Shown here: in pieces, positions 11,944-24,100 of the stretch
Layout of the letters: every line of letters starts with the position of its first letter
Position numbering within the stretch: the first letter of the stretch is position 1
NCBI GenBank assembly: GCA_030015575.1
Contig: JASDDO010000001.1
Coordinates: 134,993,988 to 135,057,987 of the forward strand
DNA length: 64,000 nt
Direction: 5' to 3'
DNA from: Agapanthus africanus
Lineage: Eukaryota; Streptophyta; Magnoliopsida; Asparagales; Amaryllidaceae
The notes under the pieces: generated by a model
The model's database searches: none
The model's input: only the letters and a program-made list of their open reading frames with translations
Told to the model about the DNA's origin: nothing
Made by a program: the position numbers and the translations under genes

Positions 11944-12780
11944 TCAACCACGACATAGCAGAAAGCGGAGCAAGTCAACCCCGACACCGCGGAAAGCGGA
12001 GCAAGTCAACCCCGACAACGCAGAAAGCGGAGCAAGTCAACCCCGACACCGCAGAAAGCGGAGCAAGTCCATCCTGACACCGCAGAAAGCGGAGCAAGTC
12101 AACCCCGACACCGCAGAAAGCGGAGCAAGTCAACCCGGACACTGCAGAAAGCTGAGCAAGTTAACCACGACACCGCAGGAAGCGGAGCAAGTCAACCACG
12201 ACACCGCAGAAAGCGTAGCAAGTCAACTCTGACACCGCAGAAAGCGGAGCAAGTCAACCCATACGCCGCAGAAAGCGGAGCAAGTTAACCCCGACACCGC
12301 AGAAAGAGGAGCAAGTCAACCCCGACACCATAGAAAGCGGAGCAAGTCAACCCTGACACCGCAGAAAGCGGAGCAAGTCAACCCCAACACCGCAGAAAGC
12401 GGAGCAAGTCAACCCGGACACCGCAGAAAGCGGAGCAAGTCAACCCGGACACCGTAGAAAGCGGAGCAAGTCAACCCGGACACCGCAGAAAGCGGAGCAA
12501 GTCAACCCTGACGCCGCAGAAAGCGGAGCAAGTCAACCAGGACGCCGCAGAAAGCGGAGCAAGTCAACCCGGACGCCGCAGAAAGCGGAGCAAGTCAACC
12601 CGGACACCACAGAAAGCGTAGCAAGTCAACCCCGACACCGCAGAAAGCGGAGCAAGTCAACCAAGACACCGCAGAAAGCGGAGCAAGTCAACCCAGACAC
12701 CGCAGAAAGCGGAGCAAGTCAACCCAGACACTGCAGAAAGCCGAGCAAGTCAACCCAGACACCACAGAAAGTGGAACAAG
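11944..12780. repeat. 31-bp tandem array, 27 units
   Basis: The unit begins TCAACC and contains CCGCAGAAAGCGG, a small dyad. The length, 837 bp, is exactly 27 x 31, so there are no net indels. Units differ by point changes only. LARD LTR F interrupts the array on its left. There are no unique spacers, so it is not CRISPR-like. Some plant Tat/Ogre gypsy elements carry such arrays in their 3' untranslated region, but no parent element is visible here. Confidence 0.95.
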
Positions 12781-13116
12781 TCAGCCAATGACCTCCCCAC
12801 CGGAACAACGATCCGTCTCGGAAACAAGTCAGCCAATGACCTCCCTACCGGATCAATGCTCCATCTCGGAAACAAGTCAGCCAATAACCTCCCTACCGGA
12901 TCAACGCTCCGTCTCGAAAACAAGTCAGCCAATGACCTCCCCGCCGGATCAACGCTCCGTCTCGGAAACAAGTAAGCCAATGACCTCCCCGCCGGATCAA
13001 CGCTCCATCTCGGAAACAAGTCAGCCAATGACCTCCCCGCCGGAACAACGCTCCGTCTTGGAAACAAGTCAACCAATGACCTCCCTGCCGGATCCATGCT
13101 TCGTCTCGGAATCAAG
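12781..13116. repeat. 48-bp tandem array, 7 units
   Basis: It follows the 31-bp array with no gap. Each unit starts TCAGCCAATGACCTCC and ends GAAACAAG; 336 bp is exactly 7 x 48. Because 48 is divisible by three, both strands are open (a 16-residue repeat), but this is a by-product of the period and not evidence for a protein. Confidence 0.95.
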
Positions 13117-13690
13117 TCAACTCACAAACCTCTCGATTCAGGAAAATCAGCGTCATTGACGAGAACCTCTCGATTCATTTCGACCCGCAGGGAAATCAGT
13201 GTCTTTGCAGGAATCTCTCGATTCGTCTCAACCCCAGAGAAATCATTGTCCTTGGCGAAATATCTCGATTCAGGGAAATCAGCGTCATTGGCGAGAACCT
13301 CTCGATTCGTTTCGACCAGTAAGGAAATCAGTGTCTTTGCAGGAATCTCTCGATTCGTCTCGACCCCAAGGAAATCAGTGTCCTTGGCAAAACCTCGATT
13401 TAGGGAAATCAGCGTCCTTGGCGAGAGCCTCTCGATTCGTTTCGACCCGCAAGGAAATCAGTGTCTTTGCAGGAATCTCTCGATTCGTCTCGACCCCAAG
13501 GAAATCAGTGTCCTTGGCAAAACCTCGATTCAGGGAAATCAGCGTCCTTGGTGAGAACCTATCGATTCGTTTCGACCCGCAAGTAAATCAGTGTCTTTGC
13601 AGGGATCTCTCGATTCGTCTCGACCCCAAGGAAATCAGTGTCCTTGGAAAAACCTCTGGATTCAGGGAAATCAGCGTTTTTCGGCGATGA
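13117..13690. repeat. Higher-order tandem array, about 130 bp x 4.3
   Basis: Three related subunits of about 37, 48 and 45-47 bp, each starting near CTCTCGATTC, alternate in a fixed order. Full periods run 13167-13298, 13299-13428, 13429-13558 and 13559 onward. The array decays into the truncated copia A pol at about 13689. Confidence 0.92.
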
Positions 13691-13929
13691 ACAAGGGTCT
13701 TTAAGAAGAAACTTGGTGTAGATGGAAAAATTGAGACTTTCAAAGCTAGACTTGTTGCAAAAGGTTTTCGTCAATGACCATGTGTCGATTATGAAGAAAC
13801 CTTTTCTCCAGTGGCTATGCTTAAGTCCATCCGGATCCTACTTGCCATCGTTGCATAACATGGCTACGAAATCTGGTAGATGAACGTCAAGACCACTTTT
13901 CTAAATGGTGATTTAGAAGAGAGCATGTA
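13689..13929 (+). pseudogene. Copia A reverse transcriptase, 5' fragment
   Basis: Translation from the break gives RT N-terminal palm/finger sequence (FKKKLG, KARLVAKGFRQ, TFSPVAMLKSI, ending GDLEES). In-frame stops occur after GFRQ, after LLAIVA and after YEIW. The reading continues across the LARD insertion at 25602 once one copy of the ATGTA duplication is discounted. It is non-functional. Confidence 0.92.
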
Positions 13930-16900
13930 TGTAACGTTTTGAAAATCGTTTCGGTGAAATTTCGAAAAAATCGGTAAAATAAGGGGGTTTTCTGTAAAAA
14001 GTCAAAATGCAAATATCTTATTATAAAAATTAAATATACATATTCTAGCTATGTAATTGCTATTATTTGGTGTTTATTGAGCCGCTGGTGAAATTTCAAA
14101 TTTTCTGAAAAAAATATTATTTTATTATTATTTTAAGCCGTCACTAATACATTTAATTAGGGAAAATTACAAATTGGAATGAGTTGAAACAAATTTTGTG
14201 CATCATAAAACATTAAACAAAATTTTATCATGTGGTTTTTGGAATGAAATCATTTGCCAAAACGGTTTAGAAATTATTGAAGAAAAAAGGCTTTTTTTTT
14301 AGCGTAAATGGATATTTGGGGTATTGTATTTACCATTTTTCATCACCCCACACCCGTACCCACACCCACACACCCCCATTCACTTCTCCCCTTGGCTGAA
14401 TTCAGCAGCCCCCATCTTTTTCCCCACTTGAATTTCATAGGAAAAGAAATGAAAGAAAAGAAAAGAAAATGGATAAATTAGTTAGACTTTTGACTTTGCT
14501 TTGACCTTGACTTTCTCCCCCCACTTTCTCTACCTCCCTCTCTCTCCTCTCCCCCTCCCATTCCAGCAGCCCCCCCTCTCCTACAGCAGCAGCCCCCCCT
14601 CCATTTTCCCTTCTCTTTTCTCTTCAAGACTTCATCAAAAATTGCCTCAAAATCCATCAAAAAAATCCCAAAACCCAAATCCGACTCCTACCCATTTTAG
14701 CTTAGCCCGTATAGCATGGATCTTTGTGAAAAGAGAGCATTTTGGAGGGCCATGGATGCTTGTAGATCTTCAAATGTTTTTGGGTATAATTCTAAACTTT
14801 TTTTGCTTAGTTTGTTACTTAATTTCTTAAAGCTAATTTAATTAAGTGTTAATTTGGTTTATGTGAGTTTAATTGCATGATTAAAGATTTCAAGTTAGGG
14901 TTTGTTGTGTAAATGAGTTGTGTTTGATTGTGCATGGTTTAGTGATGTGGATTAACATATTTAGTTTTGTAGAAAACTAATCTAGTTGTTAAATTACAAG
15001 TTGTTACTTGAAAAATGTCCAAATTAAGCTTTTTGTTGCAAACTAGTTTTTATGATTTAATTCGAAATATGAGATTAAAAATATGGTTAGGGTTTTTATC
15101 ATATTATTAACTTTATTAAGTGTAGTTTAACACTTTAGTTCATGGAAATCCAACCTAAATTGTAGTTTGTGCATTTTTGCTATGAAATTGTTAAAAAGGG
15201 TATTTTGTAAACTAGAATATTAGGGGTTTTGGAATTTAATGAGATTAAATTCCGGAAATTGTTTCTATGACTTATTTAAGATATATAATAAGTATATTGG
15301 CCGCTACATTCATTTAAACATCATGTTTTGTACAAAAACGGCGAATTGTGCTTGCTAGATTTTCGGAAAAATGACTTTTTAAGTGAAATTGGGGTTTTTG
15401 TGAGTTTTAACCTAGTTTATATTAAAATTAGTGTTCGTTAATGTGCAAATGAGTGTGATTGGATTTTTCTCGATGGTTTGACGTTTTTACATCGACATCG
15501 AGAGTTGGTTTGACTATTCTTGCATGCGTAGGCGATAGGTTTGGACCTATGCGTGATACGCGTGCCGATTTGATTTTCGTATGCCGTTTCGATTTAGAAT
15601 TTAGTTTTAATGCGATATGGTGCGTTATGATATGTAGGTACCCCCATATGGACTTCGAGACGACAAGTAAGCGCGTGGCGACGTCGGCACCGGCTAGCGA
15701 GGACCAGGTGAGTAGATTTATATCTACGGGGAGAAGTCGGGTGGATGGCGTATAGCACCCCCGCAGTCCGTGGTGGTGTATACGGATGCGTATACACACC
15801 AACAATTATTATATGTTATTTGGGATTAATAACGATGTTTAGGATGGATATTGGTGTGTTGGATTATTTTAGTGTTGCGAACCTTAGGGTAGGGTTGCAC
15901 TACACATACACACATACATACTTGCATACATTCCTTTTTATAGGTGCTCATGGGATTCTTTATAGTTATGTGTTCACATGGGTATGGGACTATGTGTTCA
16001 CATACGGATTTGAGGATGATACTTGGGATTGAGCTGAGTCGATGAGATTTTTTTTGTGGTTGTGATATCGGTGATATAGCAGGGTTCGTGTCTCAGATAC
16101 GACATGACGTTGTAGCGGGTCCTTGACGTAGTGTTTCACACACGTCCATGCATACGTAGGCGGTATCAGTATGGTACTAGACGTAGATCAGTACCGCGAT
16201 CATGATATTTGATAAAGAGGATACCAGGTGAATAGTATGATGAATGTGATATTGACCCGTACCCAGATTGGGATGCCGTACGACGGATTTACGTACGAGC
16301 TATATTGATGATTGATCCGCACTCTTGACTTGGGATGCCTGATTATAGATATGGTATCGGATATGATATTATTGAGGCGGGATCACCGACTATACATATA
16401 CAGGTATGTATATGTATCGACTCAGATGATAGGCGGTTTCCTTACCTGTAGTTCAGCTTGTTAGTTCAGCCGTATAGTTTAGTGTAGTTGTTAGATTAGA
16501 TTAGACTTCTTACCTATTTCAAAAACTAACGAATCGTGGGCATTTTTAAAGACAGCCCAAGGGATCCTACGGATATTTCAAAAGATGTATCTTTTCATAA
16601 AAACACCATAGCCCTATTTTCAAAACCCCATGATTCGTGTTATTTCAAAAGGCACCATTTGTAGGACTTATATTAGATTATTACAGATTAGTTATCGTTG
16701 TGTCTAGTATTCAGCTCCCGCACATTATTGCTGTTCGCTCTGCCTCGCATACTTATTTTGCTGCATATTCCATTATTGATATCATGCTGTTAGGACACCA
16801 GCACCATTACCGATGATGCGTATGTACCACGTACACCTACTTGCCGGCTCATACACATCTTCATCGGTAATTGCCATGTCACGTACACTTTAGAGAATAT

Positions 16901-18404
16901 ATTTGCTTGACTTAGCTTGTTAGTTAGTAGTTTGATATGATATTAGTGTACCTGCCTTACATGCCTAGTTTATTAATCATACATTGCAACTTGGTTATTG
17001 ATACCATATGCATTCATTATCATTGTCATATGCACTTGTGATGATTTCTTGAGATTTATGATATTTCTGGATTTCGGGGAAAGCCGCAAAATTTACAACT
17101 TATGATCTTTTAAAATTTAAAATGTTGCGGTTTTCTAGTGATGTAAAGTGTCGTCCACTATGAGTTTGCTGTGGTTTTCGAGATCCGTGTCGAGGAGTGG
17201 AGGAACCGTCACGGGTACATGGTGGGCCCGGTATGGTACCCCGGGGCAAGAGGAATGTGGTGTTGACGTTGAGCCTGGCTGGGGAGCACTACCTACCGGT
17301 GATATTACTCGACGCGTCGGATATCCGGAGGATACCGTCGTGGTCTTGAGATGGATGGTAGGGGCCGGTCTGGACTGACGGCGTCCTAGATATTGAGATT
17401 GAGACATTGATATTTCGAGATAGTGAGATTTATGTTTTGTGTCGATGCTAGACACTGTTGATACTGATTTCATTTATGATACCTCAATTTAAAAATACGA
17501 AGGAAATCTCACTAATTTATGAAAACAGTTTCTTCATTTACATGTATTCTGTTTTCATGCATGCATACCTCATTCATATGATATATTACTACCTGAGGCA
17601 CTGACACGGGCACATGAGTTTACACTCGGGTTAGATATTTACCCTAGCCATTGTTATAGGCTGCATGTTATATACATTTTTTGAGGATATATTATGATCA
17701 TTGACCTAGGATTGCGTTATTTATGCGATTTCTGTGCGTAGATGTTTTTCTATTCACGAGTTGGCAACTCACCCCCGTTGTGCCCCAGTTTCTTGCAGGT
17801 TTTGCCGTACAGGTTTAGTTACGGCTTTGCGGGCTCAGATTCATTCGGGTGACTTGCTAGTAGGTGGGTTTTTCTTGTATCGTACCCATCATTTTACCTT
17901 GTATAATATTATTCCGTTGTATCTAGTAAATTCCATCAACCAAACATGTATTTATCGAGATAGAGACCAGTGTTGTTTATTCTTTCGACCTTAGAGTCGC
18001 TCGTTATATTTCTGGTGGTTTTGAGTTTCCTTTTGAGTTTTGATCCTCGCCGTTGGCGTTGTATATTTTATTGCTTGTGTGGTTGTGACCGTCGATTGAC
18101 GAAGAGCTAGCTCCCGCTTGGGGATGCCTTTTTCTTGATTTCGTATACTATTCATGTTGTATCCCGTTTGGGAGCCAGTATTTACAAAGGAGACTCTGCC
18201 GATATTTTCAGTAAATTTTTGATGTTTTTAAAAACTGCATAATTCGGCTTATGCTATTGAACTACTTGCTTTAAGTTGGTTTTCCTGCACTCTACTACTT
18301 TTCTTGGTTTGGATTTCTGGGTTTTCGGTTTACTTAGATTACGTACGCCTTGAGACGTTCGTAGTTTAAGTGCCGGTCATGTTCCGTACTTTCGGGTCGT
18401 GACA
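13930..18404 (+). repeat. 5' LTR of LARD (4475 bp)
   Basis: It starts TGTAACG and ends GTCGTGACA. It includes a C/T-rich tract (about 14505-14620), a conserved hairpin (16806-16871) and a small dyad GAGTTGGCAACTC near the 3' end (about 17757-17769) that recurs in every LARD LTR here. No reading frame is credible. Confidence 0.96.
16806..16871 (+). promoter_or_regulatory. LARD LTR hairpin, 5' LTR copy
   Basis: Arms ATTACCGATGA (16806-16816) and TCATCGGTAAT (16861-16871) enclose a 44-nt loop. Relative to F, C and G, one T-A pair has become C-G through changes on both arms. Confidence 0.7.
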
Positions 18405-18408
18405 AAGT

Positions 18409-18420
18409 TGGTATCAGAGC
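18409..18420 (+). other. Primer binding site of LARD
   Basis: TGGTATCAGAGC, four bases (AAGT) after the 5' LTR, complementary to initiator-Met tRNA. LARD G has the same site and the same AAGT spacer. Confidence 0.95.
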
Positions 18421-19127
18421 GTTAGGTTTTAACCTTCGGAGCGTAGGATGACCCTTGGTTGATGGAATAGGTGACTAAAGTAGAGTGACGTACCGTTGGT
18501 ATGTTCCGCGGCATATTTACGACACGCCACTCCACTTATGAAGCCTTAGGATGTACATTTCCTTGTTCAGTATTATATTCCTTCCTGATCTAGCCTCATC
18601 AGTACCAGTTATGGTTTTGCTGCTACGGTTACGGGCAGGGAGAGCTACGGCTAGAGTTGCGGTCAGCACAAGCTCGTCACGAACGAGGACTGACCAGGGC
18701 AAAATTCCGGCGACACACGATTGCGGAGATGTGTCTTTTTACGGTGTTTTCGCGCCACGAGCGTTTGGCGGATCACCTTTATGAGGTTACTCGGAGGTGC
18801 TGATCGACACTAGAGAATTGAGCCAATGATGGAGGCCAGCCAGATTTTGATGACCGTTGGTGTATTGCTTACTCATGATGATTGAGGCACTATTCAGCGT
18901 GCAGACGAGTGAGCCAGTTGTTGCTGCGAGCGACGAGATATCGCCCTATATGTTGGAGCTATTGCAGTACAAGTTGTACTAAGAGATGATAGAAGGTCGC
19001 CAGTCACCCGAGGATGAATGACTAGGACAGGTGGTTCGTTCGCCTACCTCGATGCGAGGTCATCAGATAGATTGATTCCAGCTAGAGACGACTTCACGCG
19101 GAGACGTTGAGAGTCGACATAGACGAT

Positions 19128-19440
19128 CGAATGTTAGAAACCTATTATTCCAAGTTTAAAGTAGTCGGAAAGACATGCAGGCAATTCTATGGTCCCTCTA
19201 GAAGAATGAAACCCTAACTCGACTTAATGACCGTGTGAAAGCCTTTGAACCTTCGGGTTTGCGGCAGTTCTGCGGCGCCATTAGTGAGGCTTGAGTTTGC
19301 CCTTCTACGGCTGGACCACCGATGCAGTGGTATATATATTCGATACTATTAAACTGTGCCCAAGATGTTGAGCTCTTGGGGGATTATGAGGTTTTGACGA
19401 ATCGATCGAATGGTTCGACTTCAATCGGATGCTAGGTGGT
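19128..19440 (+). other. Module shared with copia leaders, LARD copy
   Basis: Read in reverse complement it matches copia leader segments: GAGCTCAACA, GGTCCAGCCGTAGAAGGG, a GCCGCAGAAC-type GC-rich core, a TCGAGTTAGGGTT stretch and CTTCTAGAGGG follow in the same order as in copia D (about 47570-47890) and LARD G (about 61738-62035). Confidence 0.75.
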
Positions 19441-20143
19441 GAGATGCATTCTTGGGAGACTCCAGATACGAGGATAGTCGTTGGAGCTCAGTCCATGCAG
19501 CCGCGACGAGACGAGTCCAAAGCAGACGACATTAGAGAAAAGTGGTGTAAGAGGTTCGCACCAGATCTAGACGAGATGACGTTCCACTCCGCCGACATCA
19601 GAGATGCGATGCGCATGCCGAGGCATGGTACTTGGACTTACCTTCCAGAAGGAGTCGCGATGAGTATGCAGTCGTTCCAGAGCAAGATGCAGATATAGGA
19701 AAGGACAATGACTTCCGGACAGTTGGCAGAGACGAGACATGGAAGAGACCGTGAGCAGGATTCCTTCCAGGACACTGCTGCAATGATACTTGCACCCAGG
19801 ATCAGATGTGTCGCGTACATTCAGAGAGCCAGAGGCCGACGCCAGTGATATGCTGTCTTACGAGTGGTCGTGATGATTGACCGGGAGATGACAAGAGACG
19901 TGCCAGAACTGGATCATCCCCGTTAGCACACCCGACAGGGCCGATGAGCCGATGGACCGAAAGATTGGTAATTCACAGTGAAGACCCTGACCCAGGAGTG
20001 GTCATGGTTACGCACACCAGCAGGACAGAGTTCATGATCATCGACGAGACGTCCCACTAGTGACCGCGACAGTTGGCCGAGATTCTTAGAGGATGCGCTT
20101 GAGCAGTACTATTCCGCCATTATTGATACTCGATATTTGTTTT

Positions 20144-20458
20144 GTGCACCTTGTGCACCTGATTTGATTTTGCGCATGTTCGGCGCTTGATATTGGATTT
20201 CATGATTTCGTGCATGATGGATGCACCTGCCTTGGATTTTTGCACATGTTGAGCGCATGTTTTGAGATGTGATTTTGGTGCACACCAGATGCACTAAATC
20301 GAGATTTTTCGTGCATGTCAGATGCACCTGATTTTGCGGTCAGGCACACATGTTGCCTACGACAGATGTTTCGTGCACACCCGATGCACTTAGATGTTGT
20401 TTCTGTGCATATATATGGTACATATTTGGATTTGGATTTCCGTGCGCACCAGACGCAC
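20144..20458 (+). other. Short-palindrome array in LARD internal domain
   Basis: At least eight stem-loops of 4-6 bp arms and 5-7 nt loops occur in 315 bp: 20144-20158, 20172-20186, 20210-20226, 20278-20294, 20311-20327, 20342-20358, 20373-20389 and 20442-20458. Most arms are GTGCA/TGCAC, but some are GTGCG/CGCAC, AGGCA/TGCCT or GCGC/GCGC, so pairing is kept while sequence changes. LARD G carries the same array. Confidence 0.72.
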
Positions 20459-21115
20459 GTAGTATTCATACGCGTATTTTGGGATTGATTTTTCTTATAG
20501 AGCAGTACGTTTTTATGATATTGCTATGTGTTTTCGTACTGAGCAGGACTAGTCAGAGGACAATACCTGAATATATTTTTGCATGCATTGATAGTTATTG
20601 AAGGGATTTCCAAAAAGCGAGCTATAGCCTCAGTATTTACCTACGTGTCTGATATGACACGAAATGTTTAGAACAAGGAGACCCTTCTAAATTGTTTCCA
20701 AAACGGCGGAACGTACATTTCAAACAAAGGTATATATGTATATAGTTATTTTCTTATGATAGACGTCCGCCACTGTGCAGTGTTATACGCGTTGCACAGC
20801 GACTTAAAGAGATTTGGCATGCATTTCCTTCAGATACTTACATATATAGATTCGATATTTACATGTATAGTTTCGAGTTATATCATATTGGTTTTGATTT
20901 GGATTTGGCATTGATGTCTTCTCCATGACTTCGATGATTGCGGGATGCTTGACGGAGTTTTGATTTGAGTTATATGCTCATTTTTCAAGCGCATGCGCTG
21001 CGCTACGATTTGTTTTATGTATTTACAATTTCGGAGCCCCGACTACTTGATGGTTTTCTTAGATGTTTTAGTATTTGGGGGAGTTTGAATTTAAATTCGG
21101 GGACCGAATTTCTTT

Positions 21116-21128
21116 AAGGGGGGAAGAT
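21116..21128 (+). other. Polypurine tract of LARD
   Basis: AAGGGGGGAAGAT directly before the 3' LTR. LARD G has the corresponding tract on the minus strand next to its 3' LTR. Confidence 0.92.
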
Positions 21129-24100
21129 TGTAACGTTTTGAAAATCGTTTCGGTGAAATTTCGAAAAAATCGGTAAAATAAGGGGGTTTTCTGTAAAAAG
21201 TCAAAATGCAAATATCTTATTATAAAAATTAAATATACATATTCTAGCTATGTAATTGCTATTATTTGGTGTTTATTGAGCCGCTGGTGAAATTTCAAAT
21301 TTTCTGAAAAAAATATTATTTTATTATTATTTTAAGCCGTCACTAATACATTTAATTAGGGAAAATTACAAATTGGAATGAGTTGAAACAAATTTTGTGC
21401 ATCATAAAACATTAAACAAAATTTTATCATGTGGTTTTTGGAATGAAATCATTTGCCAAAACGGTTTAGAAATTATTGAAGAAAAAAGGCTTTTTTTTTA
21501 GCGTAAATGGATATTTGGGGTATTGTATTTACCATTTTTCATCACCCCACACCCGTACCCACACCCACACACCCCCATTCACTTCTCCCCTTGGCTGAAT
21601 TCAGCAGCCCCCATCTTTTTCCCCACTTGAATTTCATAGGAAAAGAAATGAAAGAAAAGAAAAGAAAATGGATAAATTAGTTAGACTTTTGACTTTGCTT
21701 TGACCTTGACTTTCTCCCCCCACTTTCTCTACCTCCCTCTCTCTCCTCTCCCCCTCCCATTCCAGCAGCCCCCCCTCTCCTACAGCAGCAGCCCCCCCTC
21801 CATTTTCCCTTCTCTTTTCTCTTCAAGACTTCATCAAAAATTGCCTCAAAATCCATCAAAAAAATCCCAAAACCCAAATCCGACTCCTACCCATTTTAGC
21901 TTAGCCCGTATAGCATGGATCTTTGTGAAAAGAGAGCATTTTGGAGGGCCATGGATGCTTGTAGATCTTCAAATGTTTTTGGGTATAATTCTAAACTTTT
22001 TTTGCTTAGTTTGTTACTTAATTTCTTAAAGCTAATTTAATTAAGTGTTAATTTGGTTTATGTGAGTTTAATTGCATGATTAAAGATTTCAAGTTAGGGT
22101 TTGTTGTGGAAATGAGTTGTGTTTGATTGTGCATGGTTTAGTGATGTGGATTAACATATTTAGTTTTGTAGAAAACTAATCTAGTTGTTAAATTACAAGT
22201 TGTTACTTGAAAAATGTCCAAATTAAGCTTTTTGTTGCAAACTAGTTTTTATGATTTAATTCGAAATATGAGATTAAAAATATGGTTAGGGTTTTTATCA
22301 TATTATTAACTTTATTAAGTGTAGTTTAACACTTTAGTTCATGGAAATCCAACCTAAATTGTAGTTTGTGCATTTTTGCTATGAAATTGTTAAAAAGGGT
22401 ATTTTGTAAACTAGAATATTAGGGGTTTTGGAATTTAATGAGATTAAATTCCGGAAATTGTTTCTATGACTTATTTAAGATATTTAATAAGTATATTGGC
22501 CGCTACATTCATTTAAACATCATGTTTTGTACAAAAACGGCGAATTGTGCTTGCTAGATTTTCGGAAAAATGACTTTTTAAGTGAAATTGGGGTTTTTGT
22601 GAGTTTTAACCTAGTTTATATTAAAATTAGTGTTCGTTAATGTGCAAATGAGTGTGATTGGATTTTTCTCGATGGTTTGACGTTTTTACATCGACATCGA
22701 GAGTTGGTTTGACTATTCTTGCATGCGTAGGCGATAGGTTTGGACCTATGCGTGATACGCGTGCCGATTTGATTTTCGTATGCCGTTTCGATTTCGAATT
22801 TAGTTTTAATGCGATATGGTGCGTTATGATATGTAGGTACCCCCATGTGGACTTCGAGACGACAAGTAAGCGCGTGGCGACGTCGGCACCGGCTAGCGAG
22901 GACCAGGTGAGTAGATTTATATCTACGGGGAGAAGTCGGGTGGATGGCGTATAGCACCCCCGCAGTCCGTGGTGGTGTATACGGATGCGTATACACACCA
23001 ACAATTATTATATGTTATTTGGGATTAATAACGATGTTTAGGATGGATATTGGTGTGTTGGATTATTTTAGTGTTGCGAACCTTAGGGTAGGGTTGCACT
23101 ACACATACACATACATACTTGCATACATTCCTTTTTATAGGTGCTCATGGGATTCTTTATAGTTATGTGTTCACATGGGTATGGGACTATGTGTTCACAT
23201 ACGGATTTGAGGATGATACTTGGGATTGAGCTGAGTCGATGAGATTTGTTTTGTGGTTGTGATATCGGTGATATAGCAGGGTTCGTGTCTCAGATACGAC
23301 ATGATGTTGTAGCGGGTCCTTGACGTAGTGTTTCACACACGTCCATGCATACGTAGACGGTATCAGTATGGTACTAGACGTAGATCAGTACCGCGATCAT
23401 GATATTTGATAAAGAGGATACCAGGTGAATAGTATGATGAATGTGATATTGACCCGTACCCAGATTGGGATGCCGTACGACGGATTTACGTACGAGCTAT
23501 ATTGATGATTGATCCGCACTCTTGACTTGGGATGCCTGATTATAGATATGGTATCGGATATGATATTATTGAGGCGGGATCACCGACTATACATATACAG
23601 GTATGTATATGTATCGACTCAGATGATAGGCGGTTTCCTTACCTGTAGTTCAGCTTGTTAGTTCAGCCGTATAGTTTAGTGTAGTTGTTAGATTAGATTA
23701 GACTTATTACCTATTTCAAAAACTAACGAATCGTGGGCATTTTTAAAGACAGCCCAAGGGATCCTACGGATATTTCAAAAGACGTATCTTTTCATAAAAA
23801 CACCGTAGCCCTATTTTCAAAACCCCATGATTCGTGTTATTTTAAAAGGCACCATTTGTAGGACTTATATTAGATTATTACAGATTAGTTATCGTTGTGT
23901 CTAGTATTCAGCTCCCGCACATTATTGCTGTTCGCTCTGCCTCGCATACTTATTTTGCTGCATATTCCATTATTGATATCATGCTGTTAGGACACCAGCA
24001 CCATTACCGATGATGCGTATGTACCACGTACACCTACTTGCCGGCTCATACACATCTTCATCGGTAATTGCCATGTCACGTACACTTTAGAGAATATATT

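Larger units (their letters stand above)
18405..21128 (+). other. Non-coding internal domain of LARD
   Basis: It runs from the base after the 5' LTR to the base before the 3' LTR. The longest plus-strand frame is 89 codons (19429-19698) and matches no family I recognise. The homologous stretch in LARD G (near 61500-61640) is conserved at nucleotide level. The domain contains the module shared with copia leaders (about 19128-19440) and a palindrome array (20144-20458). Stops in all frames rule out a working gag or pol. Confidence 0.88.

Noticed and set aside
11944..12780. Possible CRISPR-like array
   Set aside because: Units of 31 bp are directly head to tail with no unique spacers, in a plant retrotransposon setting.
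12750..13690. Repeat-protein genes on either strand (16-residue repeats, Ser/Arg-rich frames)
   Set aside because: The frames exist because the repeat period is divisible by three or the repeats lack stops. Both strands are open, frames shift from unit to unit in the 130-bp array, and no start context or domain is seen.
14501..14830. 109-codon frame present twice (also 21700-22029)
   Set aside because: The copies are just the two LTRs of one LARD. The sequence is a C/T-rich tract giving Pro/Ser/Leu runs, and the other LARD LTRs do not keep the frame.
17135..17473. 112-codon minus-strand frame, also at 24332-24670
   Set aside because: It is again an LTR pair. It runs against the element's direction and is not open in LTR C, F or G.
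19429..19698. Possible gag remnant in the young LARD
   Set aside because: The 89-codon frame has no capsid or zinc-knuckle motif. The homologous DNA in LARD G is not open over the same stretch. Conservation may reflect RNA or shared ancestry only.
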